This document shows, piece after piece, positions 1-7,504 of a stretch of DNA of 28,606 nucleotides (position 1 is its first letter; the number at the start of each line of letters is the position of its first letter). A program made the position numbers and the translations under genes. Below the pieces are notes generated by a model. It saw only the letters and a program-made list of their open reading frames with translations. It made no database searches and had not been told where the DNA came from. The stretch comes from an uncultured Collinsella sp. (GTDB lineage: Bacteria > Actinomycetota > Coriobacteriia > Coriobacteriales > Coriobacteriaceae): assembly GCA_900542125.1 (NCBI GenBank), contig UQMO01000029.1, positions 1 through 28,606 of the forward strand, written 5' to 3'.

Positions 1-57
1 TCGCGCCCTTGAAGTTGAACGTCAGATTGTCCAAATGCGGCCCGCGCAGCGTCGACC

Positions 58-86
58 GGTTACGGCGTTTGTAAAACGCCGTAACC
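58..86. terminator. Perfect 13-bp hairpin overlapping the queA stop codon
   Basis: GGTTACGGCGTTT (58-70) is followed by GTA and its exact reverse complement (74-86). The hairpin begins inside the queA TAG stop (88-86). Neither strand has a T-run after it, so it is not a textbook intrinsic terminator. It could still be a transcript 3'-end stabiliser or a non-canonical bidirectional terminator. The 57 bases before it, at the window edge, hold nothing I can assign. Confidence 0.4.
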
Positions 87-1303
87 TACAGAATGAGCAT
101 CGCGTCGCCAAAGCTGAAGAAGCGATAACGTTCTTCGATGGCAGCGGCGTAGGCATCCATGATCTGGTCGCGGGTGGCAAGCGCGCTTACGAGCATCATG
201 AGCGTGGAGCGCGGCACGTGGAAGTTCGTGATCAGCGCGTCGACCACGTGACAGGTCGAGCCGGGCATGAGGTAAAGCTGCGTCGTGGCGTTCTCGCGCA
301 CCACGATGTCACCGCGGCCAAGCGTATCGGCCCCGTCCTCGCGGCCTTCAAAATAGCGCGCCGTCACGGCCGGATCGGACACCGGTGCCTCAGCGTCAAA
401 CGCGCTCTCGAGCGAGCGCACCGCGGTAGTGCCGACGGCGATCACGCGATGACCCTCGGCCTTGGCCTTATGCACGGCGTCGACAACCTCCTGCGACACG
501 TGGTAGCGCTCGGTGTGCATGACGTGCTGCGTAGGGTCGTCCTCCTCCACCAAGCGGAAGGTATCGATGCCCACCTCGAGCTCGACGGCGGCAAACTTGG
601 CACCCTTGGCCTCGATAGCGGCCATGAGCTCGGGAGTAAAGTGCAGACCAGCCGTAGGAGCGGCAGCCGAGTGCTCCTCCTTCATGGCGTAGACGGTCTG
701 GTACTTCTCGGGATCGCCCTCATAATCGGTAATGTAGGGCGGTAGCGGCACGTGGCCGGCAGCGTGGATGGCCTCGTCGAGCGTGCGCGGGTCGCCGGCG
801 GCATTGCAACCGGCCGGCTCAAAGCGCACCAGACGGCCACCACGGCTATCGGTGACAAAGTCGATGACCTCGGCCGTCAGCACCACGGGAGCCCCCTCGG
901 GCGCATGGGCGCCACCGGCGCGATACTCAATCTGGGCACCGGGCTTCAGGCGCTTGCCCGGCTTGACCAGGCACTCCCAAACATGGCCCAGCGGGTCAAC
1001 ATCCTCGCGGCGCTTGAGCAGCAGCGTCTCGACCACGCCGCCCGAGCCCGTCTTGCGACCGATCAGGCGGGCCGGCATCACGCGCGTCTTGTTGATGACG
1101 AGCACGTCGCCCGGCTCGATATAGTCGATGATGTCGCGGAAGATGCGGTGCTCGACGGTACCGCCATGCTCCAGCGGCGTTCCCGCCTCAGAGCCCTTGC
1201 GATCAACCACCAGCAGGCGGCAGGAGTCACGCGGCTCGGCAGGCGCCTGGGCGATGAGCTCTTCGGGCAGGTTATAGTCAAAATCATCGGTACGCATAGA
1301 CAC
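86..1303 (-). CDS. queA: S-adenosylmethionine:tRNA ribosyltransferase-isomerase QueA
   Basis: QueA transfers and isomerises the ribosyl moiety of SAM onto 7-aminomethyl-7-deazaguanine in tRNA, giving epoxyqueuosine in the cytosol. The 405-aa product opens with the family's DFDYxLPEELIAQ-type start and carries YQTVYA, APTAGLHFT, GTTAVRSLE and TNFHVPRSTLMMLVSA signatures. It is somewhat longer than the usual 340-360 aa, mostly through insertions around residues 130-175 and in the C-terminal half. The GTG start at 1303 is preceded by AAGGAGA at a 7-base spacing; an in-frame ATG two codons later is the alternative. It is the last gene of a queH-queA unit, 64 bases after queH, and its stop lies in a perfect hairpin. 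Confidence 0.97.
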   Translation of the reverse strand: MSMRTDDFDYNLPEELIAQAPAEPRDSCRLLVVDRKGSEAGTPLEHGGTVEHRIFRDIIDYIEPGDVLVINKTRVMPARLIGRKTGSGGVVETLLLKRREDVDPLGHVWECLVKPGKRLKPGAQIEYRAGGAHAPEGAPVVLTAEVIDFVTDSRGGRLVRFEPAGCNAAGDPRTLDEAIHAAGHVPLPPYITDYEGDPEKYQTVYAMKEEHSAAAPTAGLHFTPELMAAIEAKGAKFAAVELEVGIDTFRLVEEDDPTQHVMHTERYHVSQEVVDAVHKAKAEGHRVIAVGTTAVRSLESAFDAEAPVSDPAVTARYFEGREDGADTLGRGDIVVRENATTQLYLMPGSTCHVVDALITNFHVPRSTLMMLVSALATRDQIMDAYAAAIEERYRFFSFGDAMLIL

Positions 1304-1367
1304 GTCGGATTCTCCTTATATAGCTAAAGTCCGCTCTACATCCTAGCAGGCTGACGTCCCAAGTGAA

Positions 1368-1943
1368 CTACTTTTTGGCGGCTTTGCGCTCGTCGCGGAT
1401 GCGGGCGCGGTCCATGGCCGCCTCGACAGCCGAGAAGCGGCAACCACAGTAGTTCTGCCGATACATGCCAAGCTCGCGCGAACGGCGTGTCGCCTCGGGG
1501 TAATACGGGCGAAAATCGCGAATCACCGGGGTGAGCCCATGTGCCGCCGCCAAGCGCTCAAGCACGTCATTGCAGGTATCGAACAGCTGGTACGGCGAGA
1601 CGGCGAGCGTCGTGCCCACAAACTCAAACCCGCGCTCCTGGGCCACGCGGCACGCCTCGGCCAAGCGCAGGGCATAGCACGCGCGACAGCGACGAGGCCG
1701 ATCGGCACCCAGCGGTGCCACGCCGGTCTCCCAGCGCTCACGGTCCTCCCCTGCCTCGATGAGCTCGATGTCACCATCGGCACACCACCGGCGCAGCTCG
1801 TCCAAGCGGCGCTGCCATTCATCGCGCGGTTGAATATTGGGGTTGGTCCAGCAAATCGTGGGCTCAAACCCCTCCTCGCGCAGCAGGCGAACCGGCTCAA
1901 GCGAGCATGGTGCACAGCACGCATGCAGCAACAACGACTTCAT
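1368..1943 (-). CDS. queH: Epoxyqueuosine reductase QueH (DUF208 family)
   Basis: QueH reduces epoxyqueuosine in tRNA to queuosine. It is the cobalamin-independent alternative to QueG and uses an Fe-S cluster plus a second metal site. The 191-aa protein shows the expected cysteine sets: HACCAPC at residues 6-12, a CRACY motif in the middle, and YCGC near the C-terminus, plus a GTTLAVSPYQ segment. The chosen ATG is the second of two close in-frame ATGs, because GAGGAG sits 6 bases before it while the first ATG abuts the GAGGAG. It lies 10 bases after the DUF3267 gene and 64 bases before queA. Two consecutive pathway steps are therefore co-transcribed. Confidence 0.95.
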   Translation of the reverse strand: MKSLLLHACCAPCSLEPVRLLREEGFEPTICWTNPNIQPRDEWQRRLDELRRWCADGDIELIEAGEDRERWETGVAPLGADRPRRCRACYALRLAEACRVAQERGFEFVGTTLAVSPYQLFDTCNDVLERLAAAHGLTPVIRDFRPYYPEATRRSRELGMYRQNYCGCRFSAVEAAMDRARIRDERKAAKK

Positions 1944-1953
1944 CGACATCTCC

Positions 1954-2520
1954 TCATCCAAAAAAGCGCACGCCAAAGGACGTGTCCTCGCAAGCGGCAA
2001 TGCGACGGTCGCGCAAAATCGTCCGCACGTAATACCAATCGCCCACACAGCCCGACAAGTGCAAACCGGCCGCCAAGTAACACAGTAGCGGATACCCCGA
2101 GAACGCAAATCCCAGCGCAAGCGCCGCCGTCAAAACAACCGTCGGCGCCAGGCAAACCGCCATGTACCGCCGGCGCGAATACACAACGCCCTCGGCGCAG
2201 GCATAGATCATCGCCGTCTCGAGGTTCGCCCCAAAGGTCACGCGCGCGCCCGCAGGAGCCAGCAGCTTAAAAAACACCGCATGTACCAGCTCGTGCACGG
2301 CAAACGACGCCATTGAGACCGCAGTCAAGCCGACTATCCAGCCCACGACAGCCATCCAGCCGCCCGCCTCAGCCGCGTCCAAGTCCGCAGGCCCGTCCAG
2401 CAGCATAAACATCGGCACCAGGCACACGGCAAATGCGCCAAGCACGACCATCCCCCACACAAAGCAGGCGTGCAGGAAATCCTCGTCCTCAAACGCATGT
2501 ATGTTGGAAATCTCATTCAT
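1954..2520 (-). CDS. DUF3267 family membrane protein, putative zinc metalloprotease
   Basis: This 188-aa integral membrane protein has about four hydrophobic segments (around residues 17-40, 55-72, 122-140 and 142-158). An HELVH (HExxH) motif lies near residues 77-81, and a GDWYY segment follows near the C-terminus. This arrangement is typical of DUF3267 proteins, which resemble site-2-type membrane zinc proteases; substrates are not known. The ATG at 2520 has only a weak ribosome site. The gene opens the unit running into queH (10-base gap) and queA. No sequence evidence links it functionally to queuosine, so shared transcription may be incidental. Protease activity is inferred from HExxH only. 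Confidence 0.8.
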   Translation of the reverse strand: MNEISNIHAFEDEDFLHACFVWGMVVLGAFAVCLVPMFMLLDGPADLDAAEAGGWMAVVGWIVGLTAVSMASFAVHELVHAVFFKLLAPAGARVTFGANLETAMIYACAEGVVYSRRRYMAVCLAPTVVLTAALALGFAFSGYPLLCYLAAGLHLSGCVGDWYYVRTILRDRRIAACEDTSFGVRFFG

Positions 2521-2560
2521 AGCATCTTAGGATAGCGCCCCTGCCACGTACCCGTCCGCA

Positions 2561-2571
2561 TGTGCGATAAT
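2561..2571 (+). promoter_or_regulatory. Extended -10 promoter for the MetRS-like gene
   Basis: TGTGCGATAAT matches an extended -10 (TG-n-GATAAT). The identical 11-mer occurs on the opposite strand ahead of degV at 8424-8434, which strengthens the call. No clear -35 is visible. It would give a leader of about 75 bases before the ATG at 2653. Confidence 0.5.
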
Positions 2572-2652
2572 GTCGAACGATATGCACGAATTGACCACCG
2601 CGTCGCCAGGCCTTGCGCCCGGCCGCGCCCTCACCATATGCGAAGGAGTCCC

Positions 2653-4803
2653 ATGGCATCCAAATACTCCATGAACGACCGTCCCAGCTGGCCTCGCCGC
2701 GCCATCGTTACCGCCGGCGAGCCCTACGGCAACAAGGGCCTTCACTTTGGCCACGTTGGCGGCGTCTTTGTCCCGGCCGACTTCTTCGCCCGCTTCCTGC
2801 GCGACCGCCTGGGCCGCGAGAATGTCATCTTCACCTCGGGCACCGACTGCTACGGCTCCCCCATCATGGAGAGCTACCGCAAGCTCAAGGAGAACGAAGG
2901 CTACGATAAGTCCATCGGCGAGTATGTCGAGTCCAACCACTCCCGCCAGGCCGCGACCCTCAACAACTACAACATCAGCTGCGACATCTACGGCGGCTCG
3001 GGCCTTGAGCCGGCTGCGCAGATTCACAACGAGGTGACCGCGGAGATTATCAAGCGCCTGCACGAGCAGGGCACCATCTCCAAGCGCTCCACGCTGCAGT
3101 TCTACGACGCCAAGGCCGGAACGTTCCTCAACGGCCGCCAGGTCATCGGCCGCTGCCCCATCCAGGGCTGCAAGTCCGAGAAGGCGTACGCCGACGAGTG
3201 CGACCTGGGTCACCAGTTTGAGCCCGAGGAGCTCATCGCGCCCAAGAGCCAGCTCACCGGCGAGGTGCCCGAGCTGCGCCCGGTCGACAACCTCTACTTT
3301 GACCTGCCGGCCTACCTCGACTTTATGAAGACCTACACCGCCAAGCTTGCCCAAAACCCGCAGGTTCGCTCCGTGGTCTCCAAGACCATGGATGAGTGGC
3401 TGCTGCCGGCTCAGCTCTACATTCAGAACAAATTCCGCGAGGCCTTCGACGCCGTCGAGGACCAGCTCCCCGAGCACACCGTGCTGGAGCCCGAGGGCAA
3501 CAAGAGCAGCTTTACCGTCACCTTCCCCAGCTGGAAGGAGCGCGACGACGCCCACGCGGTGCTCGCCAACGGCGGCGTGCGCTTCCGCAGCGGCAAGGCA
3601 CTCGTGCCCTTCCGCATCACCGGCAACATCGACTGGGGCGTTCCGGTGCCCGAGGTCGACGGCGTCTCCGACGTCACCTGCTGGTGCTGGCCCGAGAGCC
3701 TGTGGGCACCCATCAGCTACACCCGCACCGTGCTCGCACGCGATGCCAAGGCCGCCGGCGTGACCGAGGGTGTCGCTGCCCAGGATGCCGCCCTTATGGG
3801 CGAGCCCGCCGCCGATTCCACGCAGGTCCCCGCCCCCACCTACCAGCACAGCTCGCTCGACTGGCGCGACTGGTGGTGCTCGGATGACGCACAGATCTAC
3901 CAGTTCATTGGCCAGGACAACATCTACTTCTACTGCATCGCGCAGACCGCCATGTGGGAGGCCCTGGGTTGGAACCTCACGCAGAGCACCGTCAGCGCCT
4001 GCTACCACCTGCTCTACATGGGCAAAAAAGCAAGCTCGTCCTCGCAGACGCCTCCCCCGCCGGCAGACGACCTGCTCAACCACTACACCTGCGAGCAGAT
4101 GCGCGCGCATTGGCTGTCGCTCGGCCTGTCCGAGAAGCCGGTAAGCTTTAGCCCCAAGGCATACGACACCCGCGTGACCGGCAAGGACAAGGACGGCAAC
4201 GAGGTGCGCGCCTGCGACGACAAGCGTGTCATCGATCCTGCCCTTAAGGAGAGCGCCCTTTTGACCGGCGTCTTCAACCGCCTGGCCCGCAGCTGCTTCT
4301 ACGGCGTCGCCGTCAAGGAGGGCGACGAGAGCCCCTATCGCAACGGTTGCATTCCCGCCGGCGCCGCCTCGGCCGCCGTGGTGGAGGCCGCCGAGCAGGC
4401 CGCCCTCGCGTTTGAGCAGGCCATGTACAAGTTCGAGACGCACCACGCGCTCGCCGTGTGCGACGACTACCTGCGCGCCGCCAACAAGCGCTGGAGCGAC
4501 GCCTCCAAGGCCGCCAACAAACTCGAGGGTGGCGAGGCAAACGCCGCAATGACGCAGGCACTGGTCGACGCCTTTACCGAGCTGCGCGTGGCGACCGTGC
4601 TCATGCACGGCATCGTCCCTGCCGGCTGCGAGCTCATCTGCGAGTACTTCGACGTCGATCCGGTCGCCTTCTTTAGCTGGGATAACATCTTCGCCTCCAC
4701 GGATGAGTTTGTGGAGAGCCTGGGCGAGAAGCCCGGCGAGCACCGCGTAAAGCCGCTGCCCCCGCGCTTCGACTTCTTCAGCAAGCACGAGAGCCAGTAC
4801 TAA
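2653..4803 (+). CDS. Divergent methionyl-tRNA synthetase-like class I tRNA ligase
   Basis: The 716-aa protein follows the MetRS plan. It has an HIGH-type HFGH (31-34), a connective-peptide zinc knuckle (C168, C173, C183 and possibly H187), then PKSQLTGEVPELR, a WGVPVPE segment near 330, FIGQDN (418-423), a KMSKS-like loop and an alpha-helical anticodon domain. It lacks a C-terminal EMAP-II-type tRNA-binding domain. Several normally conserved positions differ: the KMSKS loop reads KASSS (459-463), and by-eye alignment to E. coli MetRS puts non-standard residues in the methionine pocket (see findings). It may therefore be a second, specialised tRNA ligase rather than the housekeeping metG. The start is the ATG with GAAGGAG 5 bases upstream. 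The methyltransferase gene follows 38 bases downstream. Confidence 0.85.
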   Translation: MASKYSMNDRPSWPRRAIVTAGEPYGNKGLHFGHVGGVFVPADFFARFLRDRLGRENVIFTSGTDCYGSPIMESYRKLKENEGYDKSIGEYVESNHSRQAATLNNYNISCDIYGGSGLEPAAQIHNEVTAEIIKRLHEQGTISKRSTLQFYDAKAGTFLNGRQVIGRCPIQGCKSEKAYADECDLGHQFEPEELIAPKSQLTGEVPELRPVDNLYFDLPAYLDFMKTYTAKLAQNPQVRSVVSKTMDEWLLPAQLYIQNKFREAFDAVEDQLPEHTVLEPEGNKSSFTVTFPSWKERDDAHAVLANGGVRFRSGKALVPFRITGNIDWGVPVPEVDGVSDVTCWCWPESLWAPISYTRTVLARDAKAAGVTEGVAAQDAALMGEPAADSTQVPAPTYQHSSLDWRDWWCSDDAQIYQFIGQDNIYFYCIAQTAMWEALGWNLTQSTVSACYHLLYMGKKASSSSQTPPPPADDLLNHYTCEQMRAHWLSLGLSEKPVSFSPKAYDTRVTGKDKDGNEVRACDDKRVIDPALKESALLTGVFNRLARSCFYGVAVKEGDESPYRNGCIPAGAASAAVVEAAEQAALAFEQAMYKFETHHALAVCDDYLRAANKRWSDASKAANKLEGGEANAAMTQALVDAFTELRVATVLMHGIVPAGCELICEYFDVDPVAFFSWDNIFASTDEFVESLGEKPGEHRVKPLPPRFDFFSKHESQY

Positions 4804-4841
4804 AAACACTCGACATGTAATGGAATGGGAAGGAAAGACGG

Positions 4842-5945
4842 ATGTCCAAGCCGCGTCGTCGTAAGCAGAAAAAGCAGGTCAAGGCCGAGCTCAAGCTCAG
4901 GCAGTTTGCCGCTACCGAGCTTTCCGACCAGCTTGCCGCCCAACACTCCGCCGCCGACCTGCCGCGCTTTATGGTCGACACGGTCGCCGGCGCCTATGCA
5001 CCCGCCGATGCCCAGCTCATAATCGAGGGCTTCGGCGCCGCGGCCACACGCCCGGTCACGCTGCGCGCCAACACGCTCAAGGCGACCGCCGAGGACATCG
5101 CCGCCGCGCTCGACGCAGCCGGCATCGCCCACCGCCCCATCGCATGGTATCCGGACGCCTTCATCCTGCCCGAGGCCCAGGTTTCCGACCTGTGGGACCT
5201 CGACATCTACTGCGACGGCAAGATCTACTTGCAGAGCCTGTCGTCCATGATGCCACCGTTGGTCCTGGGCGCCCAGGCAGGCGAGGACATCCTGGACATG
5301 TGCGCAGCCCCTGGCGGCAAGACGACGCAAATTACCGCCCTCACGCAGGGACAGGCGCACCTTACCGCCTGCGAGATGAGCATTCCCCGCGCCGAGAAGC
5401 TCGAAGCCAACCTCCACCGCCAAGGCGCAAAAAACGTGCCCGTCATGCGCATCGACGCACGCGAGCTCGACGAGTTCTTCCGCTTTGACCGTATCCTGCT
5501 CGACGCTCCCTGCACCGGCACGGGCACCGTCATCAGCGGCAACGAGAAGAGTCTGCGCGGCCTGACCGAGCAGTTGCTCGGCAAGTGCGCCCGCTCGCAG
5601 CGCGCGCTTCTGGACCGCGCCATGGGAGCCCTCAAACCGGGCGGCACGCTCGTCTATTCGACTTGTTCGATCTTGCCGCAGGAAAACGAGGACGCCCTGC
5701 AAGAGGCCCTCGACAAGCACATGGACTGCGAGCTTATCCCCCTCGACGGCACGCCGAGCGAAAGTGAAACGCGCCGTGCTCAGGAAGCTGGCGAAGAGCC
5801 GCGCGTCGAGAGCAACGCCCTCACCGAGGCCATCGCCGCCGGCCACGTCTCGTCCGTCGCCAACGGCATGCCCGGCACGCTGACCATTCCGCCCAGCCGC
5901 GACTTTGAGGGCTTCTATATCGCCCTGGTCCGAAAACGCAGCTAG
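4842..5945 (+). CDS. RsmB/NOP family RNA (cytosine-C5) methyltransferase
   Basis: This is a SAM-dependent RNA m5C methyltransferase of the RsmB/RsmF/NSUN family, acting on rRNA or tRNA in the cytosol. The SAM-binding motif I is DMCAAPGGKT (152-161). Motif IV DAPCTGTG (221-228) carries C224, and motif VI STCS (273-276) carries C275; the family uses the motif VI Cys as nucleophile and the motif IV Cys for product release. The first 20 residues are very Lys/Arg-rich and probably bind RNA. At 367 aa it is shorter than RsmF and lacks an obvious PUA-like tail, so the exact target base cannot be told. GGAAGGAAAG precedes the ATG. It probably shares a transcript with the MetRS-like gene. Confidence 0.9.
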   Translation: MSKPRRRKQKKQVKAELKLRQFAATELSDQLAAQHSAADLPRFMVDTVAGAYAPADAQLIIEGFGAAATRPVTLRANTLKATAEDIAAALDAAGIAHRPIAWYPDAFILPEAQVSDLWDLDIYCDGKIYLQSLSSMMPPLVLGAQAGEDILDMCAAPGGKTTQITALTQGQAHLTACEMSIPRAEKLEANLHRQGAKNVPVMRIDARELDEFFRFDRILLDAPCTGTGTVISGNEKSLRGLTEQLLGKCARSQRALLDRAMGALKPGGTLVYSTCSILPQENEDALQEALDKHMDCELIPLDGTPSESETRRAQEAGEEPRVESNALTEAIAAGHVSSVANGMPGTLTIPPSRDFEGFYIALVRKRS

Positions 5946-5983
5946 CGCACGGATTCAAAACTCAACAAACTATCTCCGTGCGC
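5945..5983. terminator. 9-bp hairpin between convergent genes, no U-tract
   Basis: GCGCACGGA (5945-5953) pairs with TCCGTGCGC (5975-5983) across a 21-base loop. It starts at the last base of the methyltransferase stop and covers the stop of the convergent small gene (5970). It has no T-run on either strand, like the hairpin at queA. Confidence 0.35.
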
Positions 5984-6140
5984 GCTTGTCCTGCTGGTCA
6001 CGGTGCTGCTTAAGTGCCTCGCGTTCCTTGTGCTCGGCTCTTTTGCCTTTAATGGCCGTAACCACAAAGTAGATGACCGCGGCGGCTACGATTGCGCCCA
6101 CACACAGGCCAATCGAGCCCAACATTGCTGTGAATTCCAT
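5970..6140 (-). CDS. Small 56-aa single-pass membrane protein
   Basis: This short gene starts at an ATG at 6140 with AGAGAGGTG 7 bases upstream. It encodes a short N-terminus, one hydrophobic helix (about residues 7-29) and a highly charged, mostly basic C-terminal tail (KGKRAEHKEREALKQ onwards) that could form an amphipathic helix. The positive tail should stay in the cytoplasm. I do not recognise a named family. The good ribosome site, clean hydrophobic-then-charged layout and convergent position, with a shared hairpin at the 3' end, argue that it is a real gene. Its role is unknown; small proteins of this shape often sit beside larger membrane complexes, but nothing here identifies a partner. 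Confidence 0.7.
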   Translation of the reverse strand: MEFTAMLGSIGLCVGAIVAAAVIYFVVTAIKGKRAEHKEREALKQHRDQQDKRARR

Positions 6141-6316
6141 ACCGCGTCACCTCTCTTTTAAACGGGACATTCAAGATAGCACCTCAATACCCGCCACCAC
6201 AGCTCCTTCACGTTCGCCGGCCCTTCGGTCTAACGGATGGCGCGGCGGGGAAAAATCATCTCGTCAAACGATTTAGCATTCGCAACTCCGGCTGCATTGT
6301 GCCGGCAACCATCACG

Positions 6317-6322
6317 TAGAAT
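6317..6322 (+). promoter_or_regulatory. Putative -10 (TAGAAT) giving a near-leaderless transcript
   Basis: TAGAAT ends 9 bases before the ATG at 6332, and no Shine-Dalgarno sequence lies between. Transcription would start at or within a few bases of the start codon. The -35 is not clear. Confidence 0.35.
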
Positions 6323-6331
6323 CGAGCCTCC

Positions 6332-7423
6332 ATGGATAGCCTCAACGATCTAAACGAGCGCGTCGACGCCTTTGTCGGCACCAGCTCCTTCGACACGCCC
6401 TGCGCACCCAACGACCAAGCCCCCATCGATGTTCCCGCCGAGGTTCACGAGGACATCGTCGCCTCGGTCGATTTCTCTGAGGTCGAGCTTGCCGACGAGT
6501 TCACCGAGCCGCAGGTAGCCGTCACCCCCAATGGGCTACTCCCCATGGAGCCGCTGCCCATCGACGGGCGCCTGCGCAAGGCGGCCCTTCGCATGCCTGA
6601 CGAGATTGAGGAGGCCAGCGGCTTCACGCTCTTCGGCCGTCGTATCAAATCGCTCATCTACACCACCGACGTCGCGGTCATCCGCAACTCCAACGCCGAT
6701 GCCGTCTTTGCCGTTTACCCCTTCACGCCGCAGCCCGCCATTACGCAGGCGCTGCTGACCGTCGCCGAGTGCCCGGTCTTCGTAGGCGTGGGCGGTGGCA
6801 CCACCACCGGCAAGCGCTCCGTTCAGATGGCAGCCGTCTCCGAGATGCAGGGCGCGGCGGGCTGTGTGGTCAACTCCCCCGCCACCGCCGAGATGGTCGA
6901 GCACATCACCAACATCGCCGACATCCCCGTCATCGCTACGGTCGTTCGCTGCGACGACGATGCCCACGCCAAGGTGCGCGCTGGAGCCAAGATTCTCAAC
7001 ATCGCCGCCGGCAAGAACACGCCCCAGGTCCTACGCGAGCTGCGCAAGCACTATCCCAACCTGCCGCTCATCGCGCCGGGCGGCAAGACGCCCGAGAGCA
7101 TCCGTGAAACCATCGCCGCCGGCGCCAACGCCATCATCTGGACGCCGCCTTCGGCCCAGCAGCTGCAGACCGACATGATGCAGCGTTATCGCAAGATGAA
7201 GGAAGACGCCACACCTGTCATCTCGCACGACGATGTGCCCATTATCGACCAGGTCTCCGCCGCCGAGGTCAGCCAAGTCGAGAACATGAATCCCGACGTG
7301 CCGATTCCCGACGAAGTCATCGAGCGCGTCGCTTCGATCCACGAGCGCGTCGAGGAGCATCGCGCCAACCGCGGCCTCAAGCCGTCACTGCACGGCTTCT
7401 TCTTCCGCGGAAAGAAACGCTAA
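6332..7423 (+). CDS. TIM-barrel protein, uncharacterised hydrolase-like family
   Basis: A 363-aa protein. Residues about 100-305 form a phosphate-binding TIM-barrel-like core: repeated beta-strand/loop segments TTDVAVIRN, ADAVFAVYPFTPQP, CPVFVGVGGGTTTGKR, GAAGCVVNSP, IPVIATVV, GAKILNIAAGK, LPLIAPGGKT and GANAIIWTPPS. I recognise this as a family widespread in Firmicutes and Coriobacteriia and loosely annotated as hydrolase, with no established reaction. The first 75 residues are an acidic, poorly conserved extension, and the last 60 form an acidic-then-basic tail. The start has no ribosome site but follows a -10-like TAGAAT by 9 bases, so translation may be leaderless. A strong terminator follows the stop. 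Confidence 0.75.
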   Translation: MDSLNDLNERVDAFVGTSSFDTPCAPNDQAPIDVPAEVHEDIVASVDFSEVELADEFTEPQVAVTPNGLLPMEPLPIDGRLRKAALRMPDEIEEASGFTLFGRRIKSLIYTTDVAVIRNSNADAVFAVYPFTPQPAITQALLTVAECPVFVGVGGGTTTGKRSVQMAAVSEMQGAAGCVVNSPATAEMVEHITNIADIPVIATVVRCDDDAHAKVRAGAKILNIAAGKNTPQVLRELRKHYPNLPLIAPGGKTPESIRETIAAGANAIIWTPPSAQQLQTDMMQRYRKMKEDATPVISHDDVPIIDQVSAAEVSQVENMNPDVPIPDEVIERVASIHERVEEHRANRGLKPSLHGFFFRGKKR

Positions 7424-7435
7424 CCCCAACAGCAA

Positions 7436-7473
7436 GGCCCGCCCCACAAACGTGAGGCGGGCCGTTTTCGTTT
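7436..7473 (+). terminator. Rho-independent terminator after the TIM-barrel gene
   Basis: GGCCCGCC (7436-7443) pairs with GGCGGGCC (7456-7463) across a 12-base loop and is followed by GTTTTCGTTT. It separates the plus-strand gene from convergent degV. Confidence 0.9.
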
Positions 7474-7504
7474 GAGCAATCATGCAGCGATGTGATGGGG
7501 CAAA

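Noticed and set aside
1..57. Possible end or start of another gene at the left edge (minus frame reading STLRGPHLDNLTFNF)
   Set aside because: Too short to assign. The frame is simply the read-through of the queA stop and no start codon with a ribosome site is visible.
2572..2652. CCACCGCG in the leader of the MetRS-like gene as a possible T-box remnant
   Set aside because: The leader is only about 75-80 bases. No specifier loop or antiterminator bulge (TGGnACCGCG) is present, so the match is too weak.
2527..4809. A 760-residue open frame on the minus strand opposite the MetRS-like gene
   Set aside because: It is an antisense shadow caused by GC-rich third positions. It is repetitive in Val/Gly/Ala/His, has no motifs, and the plus-strand protein has clear family signatures.
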